Assembly (NCBI GenBank): GCA_013054445.1 | Contig: JAAMPI010000942.1 | Coordinates: 1-22,606 of the forward strand | Source: Cudoniella acicularis | Lineage: Eukaryota > Ascomycota > Leotiomycetes > Helotiales > Helotiaceae | DNA length: 22,606 bases | Reading direction: 5' to 3' | Shown: in pieces, positions 9,670 through 19,018 of the stretch | How the letters are laid out: the number at the start of each line of letters is the position of its first letter | Position numbering within the stretch: the stretch's first letter is position 1 | Position numbers and translations under genes: made by a program | Notes under the pieces: generated by a model | What the model saw: the letters and a program-made list of their open reading frames with translations, nothing else | The model's database searches: none | Told to the model about the DNA's origin: nothing

Positions 9670-9907
9670 TGTTATAGCTCTATAAAGNCACNAGGGCCCT
9701 NANGTNACGTAAGGACGTATTTNTAAGAANGTGNTATATTNNCGAAGAAACTAAGCTAAGGAGAGAAGAAGAGAGGTNGCCCTGAAGNGGCCTTATATAT
9801 AGGAGGTNAGTCTAGNACGGACTAGGACACGTAANANGGNGGGACGCGTNAGGTAAGNGNGACGCGGTNAGGNTAAAGGGGACGCGTNAAAACCNAGGTC
9901 TATAATA
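9670..9907 (-). mobile_element. LTR-like repeat, RIP-mutated inverted copy
   Basis: Read on minus, this 238-bp segment aligns end to end with 15979-16223. The differences are mainly transitions of RIP type: the start TGTCACAGACC of the intact copy appears here as TATTATAGACC, and the end AGCTGTAACA as AGCTATAACA. Internal landmarks are kept, including the ACGCGT repeats, the TATA-like box (about 9793-9801) and the conserved stretch around 9743-9777. It contains 24 N calls between 9688 and 9895; nearly all face G or C in the intact copy. Confidence 0.75.
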
Positions 9908-11759
9908 TAAAGTAATCTTACGTAAAGCCTATACTATATAGCTTAAGGGCCTCTTTAGAGCTATCTCTTTAATCCTCTATAAATCTTTCCTCTCTATTAT
10001 AATCGTATATATTATATCTTAAAAATATATACTCTTCCCTATCTATTCTTAAATCTCTAAAAAAACTTTCTAGAATAGTTTAGGTCTTAATAATAATTTA
10101 AGAGAGCTTTCTAATTACTTTATAAACTAATTATTATAGTCTTTTAATATCTTCGACTACTCTTAAGTGTCTTTTACTAGAAACCTCGAATTTTCTCTAA
10201 TACTCTCTTACGAAAATAATTAATAAATTATATTATATCTTAAGTTTAGGTCAACCTATAATAACGTAATTCTAGAGCCTATAAAGCTCTTCTATTATTA
10301 GGTCCGGGTTATAGAAAACCCTTACCGACTTTAGATCCTTTCTACTATCTATTATAAATCTATAAAAAGACTTATACCCTAGAAATACCTCTTTTATATA
10401 CGATAAAAAGTAACGTTTATCGCGGAAGAGTTAATTAATAACTTAGTCGATCTCTAGGATTATTATTAAGATATAGCTTAACAAGTCTTATAAGGCGAGA
10501 CTTATTCTAGACTTTTCTATTTGTTTAAATCTCGCTTTATTATTCGAAAGATTCGCCTTAAAAGTATATAATATAGTAGAAGAGTATAGCCTCGAGGATT
10601 CTTCTTAGTGACTATCGCTAAATTCTTCGTCCTAGCTTATCTAGTCTTTATTATTAGAAAGACTTATCCTAAAAGTATTTAATATATTTATAAGACTTTT
10701 ACTTAATAAGTTATATAATACTAGGGAAACCTAAAGAATATTAGAGACAAAAGAAATAACGATTTCTCTCTAGATACGTTAATAAGGCTTAATAGAATAA
10801 TAGTTATTATACTTATTAAAAGGAATCTAATAAAACTTAGTAGTAATTAGACTAGTATAGAGGTGTCTAACATAGCTAGATTAAAGGAGAGACAGTACCT
10901 AGGAATAGAAACCGAGTGTTTTTCTAAGACGCTAGCTAAATAAAAGTTCTATATATTAAAGTAGGCTAGAAAGCTATAAGCGATAATTATTATAGTTATT
11001 ATAAACATATAGCTTCTATTATTATAGGTGTTAAGCTAGATTAAAGCGAAAGCTATATAGCTAAAGGCTATTATAATATAACTAACGAAGGTAAGGAGAC
11101 AAGAGAAATATTTCTAGGGGTTCTAGGATAAAGTACTAAGATATAGCCTTAAAGACATTATAGCCTGTCTTTATTATTAGCCAGGAATTTATATCTCGTA
11201 AAATACGTACCTTAATTATAAGGCTCTATAAAAGATATACGCCTTATAGACTATATAAAACCGCTAGCTTAGCGGTCTTCTAGTAATAAATAACAAGTAT
11301 AACTTTAGCGAAAAAGAATATAATAATTAAGAATAGTTAGATAAGAAGGTACTTCTAAGACTTCTCCTTAGGTTTAAGCTATTAGATAATAGCGTCGATA
11401 GAATAAATAAGAAGGATAAAAAATACGAACTAGTAGGTCGTAAGAGCCCCTGACGAGGCCTATATAGCGAGGGTAAGGTAGAAGGTAGAGGGCGAAGTTA
11501 TCTCGTTTAGTAATATAAAATAAAGGCGTATATAGGATTACCTTGTTCTAGGGAATAAGGAGAGCGTATATAGATTAAGTGGTTCTATAAGCCTCTTATA
11601 TATTATAGCGCTAGTAGGCGACCCCCTTATCTATAAAAACGATCTTACGTATTAGTCTTAGTCGAGGAACGGACTAGGAGTCTAGAGATCTCCCCGGATG
11701 CCTTATACCTCCTAATAGTTCGGAATTATATTATTTTAAAAATCTAAATCTAATATTAA

Positions 11760-11840
11760 AAGTAAATAAAAGTAGGTTCGTAAGTGCTCCCTATATACGA
11801 ACTTAATAAAAGTTTATTTCGAACTTACTTTTATTTATTT
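11760..11840. repeat. Inverted repeat with 21-bp arms
   Basis: Arms 11760-11780 and 11820-11840 are reverse complements at 19 of 21 positions; the two exceptions are C/T differences, as RIP would cause. The loop is about 39 bases. Part of the left arm and loop recurs as a diverged direct copy from about 11852 (AGTAGGTTAGAAGTATTC), so this is probably one remnant of a local repeat array. Confidence 0.55.
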
Positions 11841-12095
11841 AAACCCTTAAAAGTAGGTTAGAAGTATTCTTTCTAGATACGAATTAATTTTTCTATATAA
11901 AAAGAGTTTTAAGAGTTTAATAGGATAATTTAGTAATACTTAATTAGTTATCCTTTTATATTATAAATTAGCGGTGTCTTCTTCTCTCTAATAGTCTTCT
12001 AATATATTTTTATATTTAATTAAATCATAGCCTTAATTATATACGTTCTTTCTTCTATCGCCTTTTAGCGTATTTATTCGACGGAGTCGTAGTCT

Positions 12096-12415
12096 TAATT
12101 CTACCTTACTATATATTTTCGTAATAGGTATAGTCGGGCGTCTCGGCGTCTCGGTATTCTTTAACAGTAGCCTTAACCCTTCTCTCTCTTACTACTTTTA
12201 ATATATTTTCCGGCCCTAATCTTACCTTACTATATGTTTTTATAGTAGGTATAGTCGGGCGTCTCGGTCTTCTTCGACAGTAGCCTTAATCTCTCTCTCT
12301 TACTACTTTTAATATATTTCGTAGCCCCTATCCTACCTTACTATATGTTTTTATAATAAGAATAGTTAGGCGTTTTAGTATTCTTCTTCTTTTAATAATA
12401 GCCTTAATTCTATAT
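12096..12415. repeat. Tandem repeat, about 111-121 bp, three copies
   Basis: The marker TACCTTACTATAT recurs at 12102, 12223 and (as CTACCTTACTATATG) 12334. Each copy continues with a TATAGTCGGGCGTCTCGG-type segment, then AGTAGCCTTAA and CTCTCTCTTACTACTTTTAATATATT. Copies 1 and 2 are close; copy 3 is more changed by C-to-T transitions (GTTAGGCGTTTTAG for GTCGGGCGTCTCGG). It is one of the few ordered structures left in the RIP block. Confidence 0.75.
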
Positions 12416-13400
12416 AACTATTGTCCTTATAGCGGATATCTGTTCGGGATAGTATATTTATTATCGTCGGTGTCTATAATTGTTAGTCGTATAAAGAAAT
12501 ACGAACTAGTTATTTCCTAAGGCTACGTATTTATTATAAAGCCGTAGACCGTTTTAGCGACTTTCTAGCCTCCCGTTAACGATAATCGCGATAAAAGATA
12601 CTATATAGAAATTTTTCTACTAGTAAGGCTTAGTAATACGGCTCTTTATTAACTAGTGAGTTCCTTAACGCCTTAATAAGATAGCTACTAATCTTATCTT
12701 ATATTACGGTATTATAATATATATTATTAGATAAAAGCTATAATATAAAATATCTACGATAATTTAAAAGATAATAGTAACTATAATATCCGTATTTTAT
12801 TAATAACTCTAACTATTAGATTAGTTAACGCGAAACTTTATATTAATAAATCGTTTTAACTTAGTGTCTATTCCCGAACAATACCTATTATAGACATAAT
12901 ATCCCCTATAACCGATTAGGGCACCCTTTATTAGACACTCTCTTTATTAGTAAAGAATAGGTAAAAGTAAGTAATATACGACATATTATAGATAGAGGTA
13001 AAGAGATAATAAAATATCTATTATCTTTTAAGAGTATAGCTAATTATCGTAAATAGCTTAATAAAGGCGGGGATATAGAATACGAGAATACGCTAAAAAA
13101 CACGATAATCTTAGTTAATTTATTAGATAGGGAATATATAGTCTTCTTTATTTAAGGTAGATTTAAGTTAGATAACTCTTTAGATTTGATCGTAGAGTAT
13201 AAAATAGAATATATTATAAAGGGTTTAAAGGTTCTTTATTTAGATAAAACCTTAGTCGTAGTAATAATATTAGGCTTCTAAATTTAAGAGTAGAAACTCT
13301 ATTCTAAAGCTAAAATCTAGAAAATCAAAAGGACTATAACTACTAAACATATTATTTATATTATATATTAAAAATTAGTCTTTCTTTTAGTCTTATTACC

Positions 13401-13475
13401 CTTCCTCCTTTTAGCCTTCCTCTTCTTAGCCTTCCTCCTCTTAGCCTTCCTCCTCTTAGCCTTCCTCCTCTTAGC
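13401..13475 (-). repeat. 15-bp tandem repeat, five copies (decayed Lys/Arg-rich coding repeat?)
   Basis: The unit CTTCCTCCTCTTAGC is repeated five times without spacer, three copies being identical. On minus it reads GCTAAGAGGAGGAAG, that is Ala-Lys-Arg-Arg-Lys per unit with the period a multiple of three. That suggests a basic, nucleic-acid-binding tail of a lost element protein, though stops crowd the flanks. Coding origin is inference. Confidence 0.65.
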
Positions 13476-14388
13476 CTTATTGTCTATACTTCTCTTAGCC
13501 TTATAGCCCCTGATGTTCCCCTATAACTACCGCTAAGTTAGGACCTAGAGTTAATATATAGAATATTATAACTTACTTTATAGGTTTTAGTTAGATAGCT
13601 AACTATGTCTAACGCTAAGACTAATAGAGTTACCTATTTATTAAGTGACTTACCTAAGATTTATTAATAATAACGTGTTTAGGTGTCCTGTTAGTAGAGA
13701 AGATATATTAAGTAGAGCTACTTTTAGCCGTTTACTTCTTAGTATAGCGTTTTCCTAGGATCTAGTCTCTACCTGACGTTAGCTATACCGAATTTATAAA
13801 GCGATAGTTATAAACCTTATAGCCGTTTATTATTACTTTTACCCGATTTTTCCTGTTTAGTAGTATAGTCTTTACCCTAGTCGACGATATTATTATATTA
13901 CTCTATATCGTCTAAATAACAGATTAGTATTAGATACTATTTATTAGGTAGGCTCTTAATCTAGCTAAGAATCTTTATTAAGGCTAAACAGAGCGTTACT
14001 CTCGCTTTTATAGTCGCGTCGAGAGAGCGGAAGATATAATCGATATTTATATCTTTAATAGATTCTAATTAGTTTATATACTATTATTTTAGATTCTATC
14101 TCTAGTATTTGTTTTTAAGGCGACTGTCTAAGCTTGTTATAAGTTCGTTTAGATAAGCCTATGCTTCCTATACGATCCGAGCTACCTTAACTACTTTTAA
14201 GAGGTATTTTGTCTCCTCGAGGGGAAAGCCTTTGATTTCGTTAATAATACTATCGTAGGATAAGACTAGATTACTCCCTCTAAGGATTAACTAAGTAAGG
14301 CCTAACGAAGTAGAGTACGATAAGGTAGGGGGGCCTAATATAGTAGGTAGTAGCTAGGAAGTCGTAAATTCGGCTTTAGAAGAGTTAA

Positions 14389-14497
14389 AGTAGGTTAAAG
14401 TAAAGAAAAGGAGGTTAAAATAAAGAAAAGTAGATTAGAAGAGAAAAAGTAGATAGAAATAAAGAAAAGTAGGTTAAAATAAAGAAAAGTAGGTTGT
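14389..14497. repeat. 20-bp tandem repeat, about five copies
   Basis: Units of the form AGTAGGTTAAAATAAAGAAA follow each other with about 19-20 bp periodicity; the last partial unit runs into GTTGTCTACGC. Purines fill the + strand. Origin unknown. Confidence 0.6.
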
Positions 14498-15223
14498 CTA
14501 CGCTATATTATACGACAGCTTTATTATAAGGCGTAAGACTTAATCGGCTTCTATTTCCCCGGTTTATTCTCTTATACCGCTCTCTAAGTTATCTTACTAA
14601 TAAAGAAGGGTTTAAGAATAAGAGTTCTTTTTCTTTTAAAGAGAAGTTATTAGTATTATCTATCTTTTATATTAAAGGTTACGATTAAACTTGTTTTATA
14701 ACTAATTAATAGTTATACTTAGATAAATCCTATAAGATTATTTCTTATTAGCTCGATTTAATACTTCTAATAAAAGTACTATAATATAATATATAAAAGG
14801 CAACTATAGATCATTACTCTTCTTCTTTTCGCGAACTATATATAGCGATAGCCTTACTTTCTCGTTTCTACCGTTACTTTCTATCTTACTACTCACTAGC
14901 TTTATATTTTCCTCCCTGTCTTCTCTTAAATATTAGACACGTATATAGCTTTTCGTCACCTACGAATCAGCTAAGATATAAGTTTATAAGATTATTCTCT
15001 ATATTCTTATATATACTAACCTATATAAATAGAATCACGAGTCTAACCTATTAGCTTCTAAGCCTCCTTATAGCAGTATGTTTAATACCGGTTAGGTAAC
15101 AGTCTACGATAGACAGTCTTTAGTGTTAACTCTCTAATACCTATTATACCCGATTGTCTCTAGAGAAACTTATCGTTTTAATAGCGACCTTATATCGTAA
15201 GGATAGCCGATAGCTTTAATACT

Positions 15224-15330
15224 ACCCCCTGTTTACTTTAATAGACCTATAGCTTTAGCGAAACCCCCTAGTTACTTTAATATACCTATAGCTTCGACAG
15301 AACCCCCTAATTACTTTAATTCTATTAATA
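15224..15330. repeat. 39-bp tandem repeat, about 2.7 copies
   Basis: ACCCCCT followed by GTTACTTTAATA-type sequence and ACCTATAGCTT recurs at 15224, 15263 and 15302, an exact 39-bp spacing. The third copy diverges after TTACTTTAAT. Confidence 0.7.
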
Positions 15331-15978
15331 ATACTACTTTACGATAATAGGAAGTAGTAAGTTAAAACATACTCGTAACCTTATATAACTTTTATTATAT
15401 TAAACTTATCTATAAATTTAGTCTTTTCTAAGATATAAATACTCCTTACGTGGTGTTAGTTAAACGATAGATAGGCTAGCTTAATACCTTTTTAAGTAAC
15501 CTTTATAAGAGCCGGGTTAATAAGAGACTATATAATAACTTATTTATAGCGAGAGAGATCGTTAATCAGCTTAGATAGATAGATTTATCACTTCTTCTGG
15601 TCGCGAATTAGGAATAGATCTTATAATTTATATCTTCTCTAATAGACGTAATAATAATCGCGGAGAAAATCGACGTCTATATTACCTTAAGGTTTTATAA
15701 GATCTCTTTTTCCTTTTAGATAAGATATATACTTAGCTATAAAGAAGTTATTGTTTTAACGTTCCTCGATAGGCTATCTAACTCCTATAATAACTTAGCT
15801 AAACACCTTTAAGAACTTAGTTAGCTAAAAGACAAATAGGAATCACTTAATAAGATAAGTCTTTACTATTTTAAATAAGTAATAGCTACTAACTTTATTA
15901 GTAGGTATTGAAATTCCGACACCCTTTAGCGCGTTAGATAATCTATAACAGGTTATTATTATACGCTAATCCTAATAT

Positions 15979-16223
15979 TGTCACAGACCTGGTTTGACGC
16001 GTCTCCCTCACCTGACGCGTCCCCCTTACCTGACGCGTCCCCGACGCGCCCCCCTTGTCACGTGTCCTAGTCCGTGCTAGACTCACCTCCTGTATATAAG
16101 GCCCCTTCAGGGCCACCTCTCCTTCTTCTCTCCTTAGCTTAGTTTCTTCGAGAATACAGCACCTTCTTGCAAGTACGTCCCTACGTGACGTCAGGGCCCT
16201 CGTGCCTTTGCAGAGCTGTAACA
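15979..16223 (+). mobile_element. LTR-like repeat, nearly intact copy
   Basis: This 245-bp segment begins TGTCACAG and ends CTGTAACA, an imperfect 8-bp inverted terminal repeat with TG...CA ends, as in retrotransposon LTRs. It holds three ACGCGT boxes in 18-bp tandem, a CACGTG core (16060-16065) and a TATA-like TATATAAGG (16093-16101). Its partner is the inverted, RIP-mutated copy at 9670-9907. Weak similarity seems to run 30-40 bp past the end in both copies (16224-16260 versus 9669-9635), so the repeated unit may be longer than the LTR. I see no obvious primer-binding site at 16224. An inverted terminal repeat of a DNA element is an alternative reading. Confidence 0.6.
15995..16050. promoter_or_regulatory. 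Tandem ACGCGT (MCB-like) boxes
   Basis: TGACGCGTC recurs at 15995, 16013 and 16031 with exact 18-bp spacing, each followed by a CCC-rich spacer; a fourth, altered copy (GACGCGCC) stands at 16043. ACGCGT is the MluI cell-cycle box bound by MBF-type factors in yeasts. Their place about 60-100 bp upstream of the TATA-like box fits an upstream activating array of the LTR promoter. The array is still recognisable in the mutated copy (9845-9888). Confidence 0.5.
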
Positions 16224-16526
16224 CTTTGCCTAGTTCCGACCAGGAGCCTTAAGAGGCCTTTCGGTAGTAGGTCGATAGCGGGTGACACTATAGGTTAGTA
16301 AAGGGATAAACTTTATTCGTATCGGATACCTAAGGTCGGACATTTGAAGTAGATACTTAATGATAACCTCTTCTTCGTACGGTTTGAGGAACTGTTGGCC
16401 TTAGGCCTTCTCTTCCATCGAGGGTCGTCCGCGAGCACGATGATGGAGTGTAGAGTGTGGGACTTTGCCATGATCTGTAAGAGCACGGTATGATCTAGGC
16501 ACGCCAGGAGGCACGCCTTGCGCCAA

Positions 16527-16649
16527 TACTTGACTGGCTCTGTCCATGTTAGCCTGCCGTGGTGATGGTGTCGTGAACGAGACGACTGACTGGCAGCGGT
16601 TTGACAACGGCGTGCCAGAGGGCACGTGCCTATGGAAGGTTCGAGAAAC
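16527..16649 (+). repeat. Direct repeat, copy A, upstream of the kinase-like gene
   Basis: This segment matches 19019-19130 in the same orientation. The first 21 bases are identical and so is the end (TGGAAGGTTCGAGAAAC); between them the copies differ mostly by C/T and G/A changes and a few indels. The copy contains the perfect palindrome GGCACGTGCC (16621-16630). It ends just before a TATA-like TATTTATAG (16654-16662), about 50 bp above the first kinase ATG. On minus, both copies can be read in one frame ending in WTEPVKY. Confidence 0.75.
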
Positions 16650-16706
16650 ATGCTATTTATAGGCGACATCCCTGCGGAGCAAAGCACGAGCAATCATGTC
16701 AGAGCT

Positions 16707-18594
16707 ATGTCAACAACACTCCCAACACCAACTGAAAGGATCGAACAGCTGGTCTACCTATCAGTAAGTGCCTACCTCATTTCATTCATGCGAAATACAG
16801 TTATGTTTCGAAGTCTAGCTAACTCGTTATCTTTGGTAGGGTCTCCGAAGGGCGAAAGCCGCGACACCCCACAACGAAGCAAAATCCAACTCGAGTGATT
16901 CTTCTAGCACAGTAGCAACTCTGAAGCGCCTTAAAACTGTGAAGCTCCCAACAACCGGCGAGGAATGCTTCATTCGCTATGCCAGCTACTCTCGAGCTCG
17001 ATAACGGGAAGCATATTACATACGAGGCGGCCATCAAGAAAGATGCAAATATCATCAATGAAGCAACATACCCTCGAGCAAGGAAACAGCTCTTTCAGAA
17101 GCTATGGGATCAGCGTGCAACGATCCAGGACATTGTTCGGAATCACCTAAGACTGCGCGGTGAAGATGCTTGTATTGTCGAGGACCAATGGATTCGTGGG
17201 AACTTCAATGTGTGTATACCTGTGGAAGTAAGGTCAGCCGGCTTCAATCAGAAACTTATCTTTCGCTGCCCTATGCCATACAAGCTTGCCGAAGCTACAT
17301 ACCCTGGCACCATTGACGAAAAGCTAAGCTCCGAGGTGGGAGCCTACGTATGGATGCAAGAGTATTGCCCTGACATCCCTATTCCACAATTATACGGCTT
17401 TGGCTTCTCTGACAATCGACACGTAAGTTTTTTATATTACTTGTAAAGTCCTTGCTAACACTATAGCTTCTTATATAGTTTACGCACGAAAAACGAATGC
17501 CTTTCTATTTCCGCTTTTGGCGCATGTTCCAGCGATCACTCCGCAAGTACCTTCGATACCCAACTCTGTCTCGATATGCTTTTAATCCAATTGGCGAGCG
17601 CTTGCCTACTGCATATATGCTGTTTGAGTATATCGGCCCCGAAACAGGCGAAATACTCTCAGATACATGGAATCAGCAGCGAGAAGACCCAGTCCGGAGG
17701 CAGAATCTCTTCCGAGGCATGGCGCGCTTGATCCTGTCTTTAGCTCGTGTTCCTCAGCCTCGAATAGGCTCATTCGAATTTCATAACAACGGCACTATCA
17801 CACTAACAAACCGGCCACTACCTTGCTCTATTATCATATTAGAAAATGATGGTGCCCCGAGAACGATATCGAGAAATGAAATATACACTTCTACGCAGGA
17901 TTTTGTTACAGATATGCTTACATTCCATGACGACTCCTTTCTCAGTAATCCACGCGCTGTGTCAAGTATAGGAGACTGTCTTGGACAAATGGCTTCCAAA
18001 ACATTACTCAGAGCAATTTCGCATAACTATATTCAGCGCGAAACCCGTAATGGGCCATTCCGTCTCCAGCTCACCGATTTCCATGCGAGCAACATTTTCG
18101 TCGATAAAGACGGGAACATCACATGTCTCATCGACCATGAGTGGGTTTGTGCGCTACCTGCCGAAATGCTTTCCGTTCCGTATTGGCTTACGGGATGCGC
18201 TATCGATGGAATAACGAACGAGAAGCTTCGTGAGTTTGAAATAGTTCATCGGGAGTTTATGGATATATTTGAGGAGGAGGAAGTCAAGATGATGCCAACG
18301 AATCCGCCTGCAATGACACGAATCATACACGACGGCTGGAACTCTGGCGCAGTATGGTTCTGGCATTGTATTACCTCCGTGAATGCCGCGTGGTCTCTCT
18401 TCGACGATCATATCGGTCCTAGATTTCTTCCTCTCTCAACAGATTCCGAAGGAATAATTGCACAGTATTGGTGTCAGGGTTCTCCTCTGGTTGCTAGGAG
18501 AAAGGTCGCTGAGCTGGAAGAATATGACAAACAGTTACAAGTTCTCCTTGACGAAAAGGCAGGCCTCTCTACAGAGGAAGAGACTCATGGCTAA
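16707..18594 (+). CDS. Aminoglycoside-phosphotransferase-like (APH/choline-kinase fold) gene with an apparent frameshift
   Basis: The gene has three exons. Exon 1, 16707-16763 (19 codons), ends at GTAAGT; exon 2 runs from 16840 to 17422; exon 3, 17479-18594, ends in TAA-free sequence at the TAA of HG-stop. The conserved part resembles fungal APH-type kinases: GNFNVCIPVEV (glycine-loop side), FRCPMP, VGAYVWMQEYCPDIPIPQLYGFG (hinge side), YMLFEYI, then LTDFHASNIFVD (catalytic Asp and Asn) and CLIDHEW (metal-binding Asp). Such proteins transfer phosphate from ATP; the substrates of these fungal families are unknown and drug resistance should not be assumed. Exon 2 opens in one frame (GLRRAKAATPHNEA..., up to a TAA at 17002) but the kinase body lies in the next frame, closed upstream by TGA at 16940. 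Both parts look coding, so a one-base shift between 16943 and 17001 is likely: a real lesion or a sequence error. If translation began at the ATG at 16979, the product would be 519 aa. The gene is not RIP-degraded. Confidence 0.82.
16764..16839 (+). other. Intron 1 of the kinase-like gene (76 bp)
   Basis: Donor GTAAGT at 16764, branch-like GCTAAC near 16818-16823, acceptor GGTAG ending at 16839. Splicing keeps phase 0 into GGTCTCCGAAGG. It is supported by the fungal signals, not by a homology match of the short first exon. Confidence 0.6.
17423..17478 (+). other. Intron 2 of the kinase-like gene (56 bp)
   Basis: Donor GTAAGT at 17423, perfect branch motif TGCTAAC near 17453-17459, acceptor ATATAG ending at 17478. 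Both sides are phase 0 and the joined reading SDNRH-FTHEKR fits the family. An alternative TATAG acceptor at 17466 would also keep the frame (12 bases longer exon), but it would introduce an in-frame TAG at 17476-17478, so I reject it. Confidence 0.88.
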
Positions 18595-18651
18595 GTTTAT
18601 ACTTTAATAGAAGACACACAAGCGTCAACATATGTTGTTGGCCATTCAAAC

Positions 18652-18942
18652 CTATGTCTTCTGCTTATCTTTCTCTCTTTCTCTGTCCTGTCGCTCTTTC
18701 CATTCCCGCTCCTTCTCTGCCTTTTCTTGCTCCTCTCTCACCTTCCGTTTTGCTTCTCGCTCCTCTTGGGCGCTCTTGCCAGATGAGATCGTAGCCGCCA
18801 CGTCCTTTGGCTTGCCACTTATAGCAAATGATGCCTGCAAAATGGTCAGCCTCAGTCTTATCGATGTGTGATTTGCTTAACTAATACGTACTTCGCGCTC
18901 CTCTGCCTCCCCTGTACTAGCACTCCACCGGGAGTCGGTCAT
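18652..18942 (-). CDS. Two-exon gene for a small charged coiled-coil-like protein
   Basis: Exon 1 (18942-18892, 17 codons: MTDSRWSASTGEAEERE) ends at GTACGT. Exon 2 (18834-18652) starts after TTTTGCAG, with a CTGAC branch motif about a dozen bases before the acceptor. Both junctions are phase 0, giving 77 residues. The second half is almost entirely Lys, Arg, Glu and Gln (EEREAKRKVREEQEKAEKER and on to a KQKT end), which should form a long charged helix or coiled coil; there is no signal peptide, membrane segment or catalytic motif. It converges with the kinase-like gene, the two stop codons being 57 bp apart, and its 5' side abuts repeat copy B. I do not recognise the family. Full fungal splice signals and an open joined frame support a gene; its short length and low complexity are the reasons for caution. 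Confidence 0.5.
18835..18891 (-). other. Intron of the small charged-protein gene (57 bp)
   Basis: On minus: GTACGT at 18891-18886, GCTGACC branch region near 18851-18845, TTTTGCAG ending at 18835. Length, spacing and phase are typical of filamentous ascomycetes. Confidence 0.55.
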
Positions 18943-19018
18943 GCTAGGTATTGCTCGTGCGGTTGCTTTTATTTGGTTGCGGCCTTCTCGTGGTAAGATG
19001 TGAGAGCGGGCAACTTAG

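Larger units (their letters stand above)
9340..15950. repeat. RIP-degraded AT-rich block
   Basis: Over 6.6 kb the sequence is dominated by TA, AT, CTT and AAG, while CpA and its complement TpG are nearly gone. In 10021-10200, for example, I find no CA and a single TG. CpT, CpC and CpG remain. Loss of CpA with gain of TpA on both strands is the known mark of repeat-induced point mutation. No open frame of useful length survives. The block must once have been duplicated DNA, presumably one or more transposable elements, but I could not identify the family inside it. Several decayed tandem repeats within it are listed separately. Confidence 0.88.

Noticed and set aside
9340..15950. Centromere or mitochondrial DNA as the source of the AT-rich block
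   Set aside because: The specific loss of CpA/TpG with retained CpG and the flanking LTR copies fit RIP of repeats better; no mitochondrial gene or tRNA was seen.
15943..16224. 93-codon minus frame across the LTR-like repeat
   Set aside because: The Arg/Gly/Thr repeats simply translate the 18-bp ACGCGT array; it is repeat sequence, not a gene.
16401..16693. Minus-strand frames of 126 and 74 codons around repeat copy A
   Set aside because: Only the short WTEPVKY-type segment is shared with copy B; the rest lacks similarity and the two frames conflict, so no gene is called.
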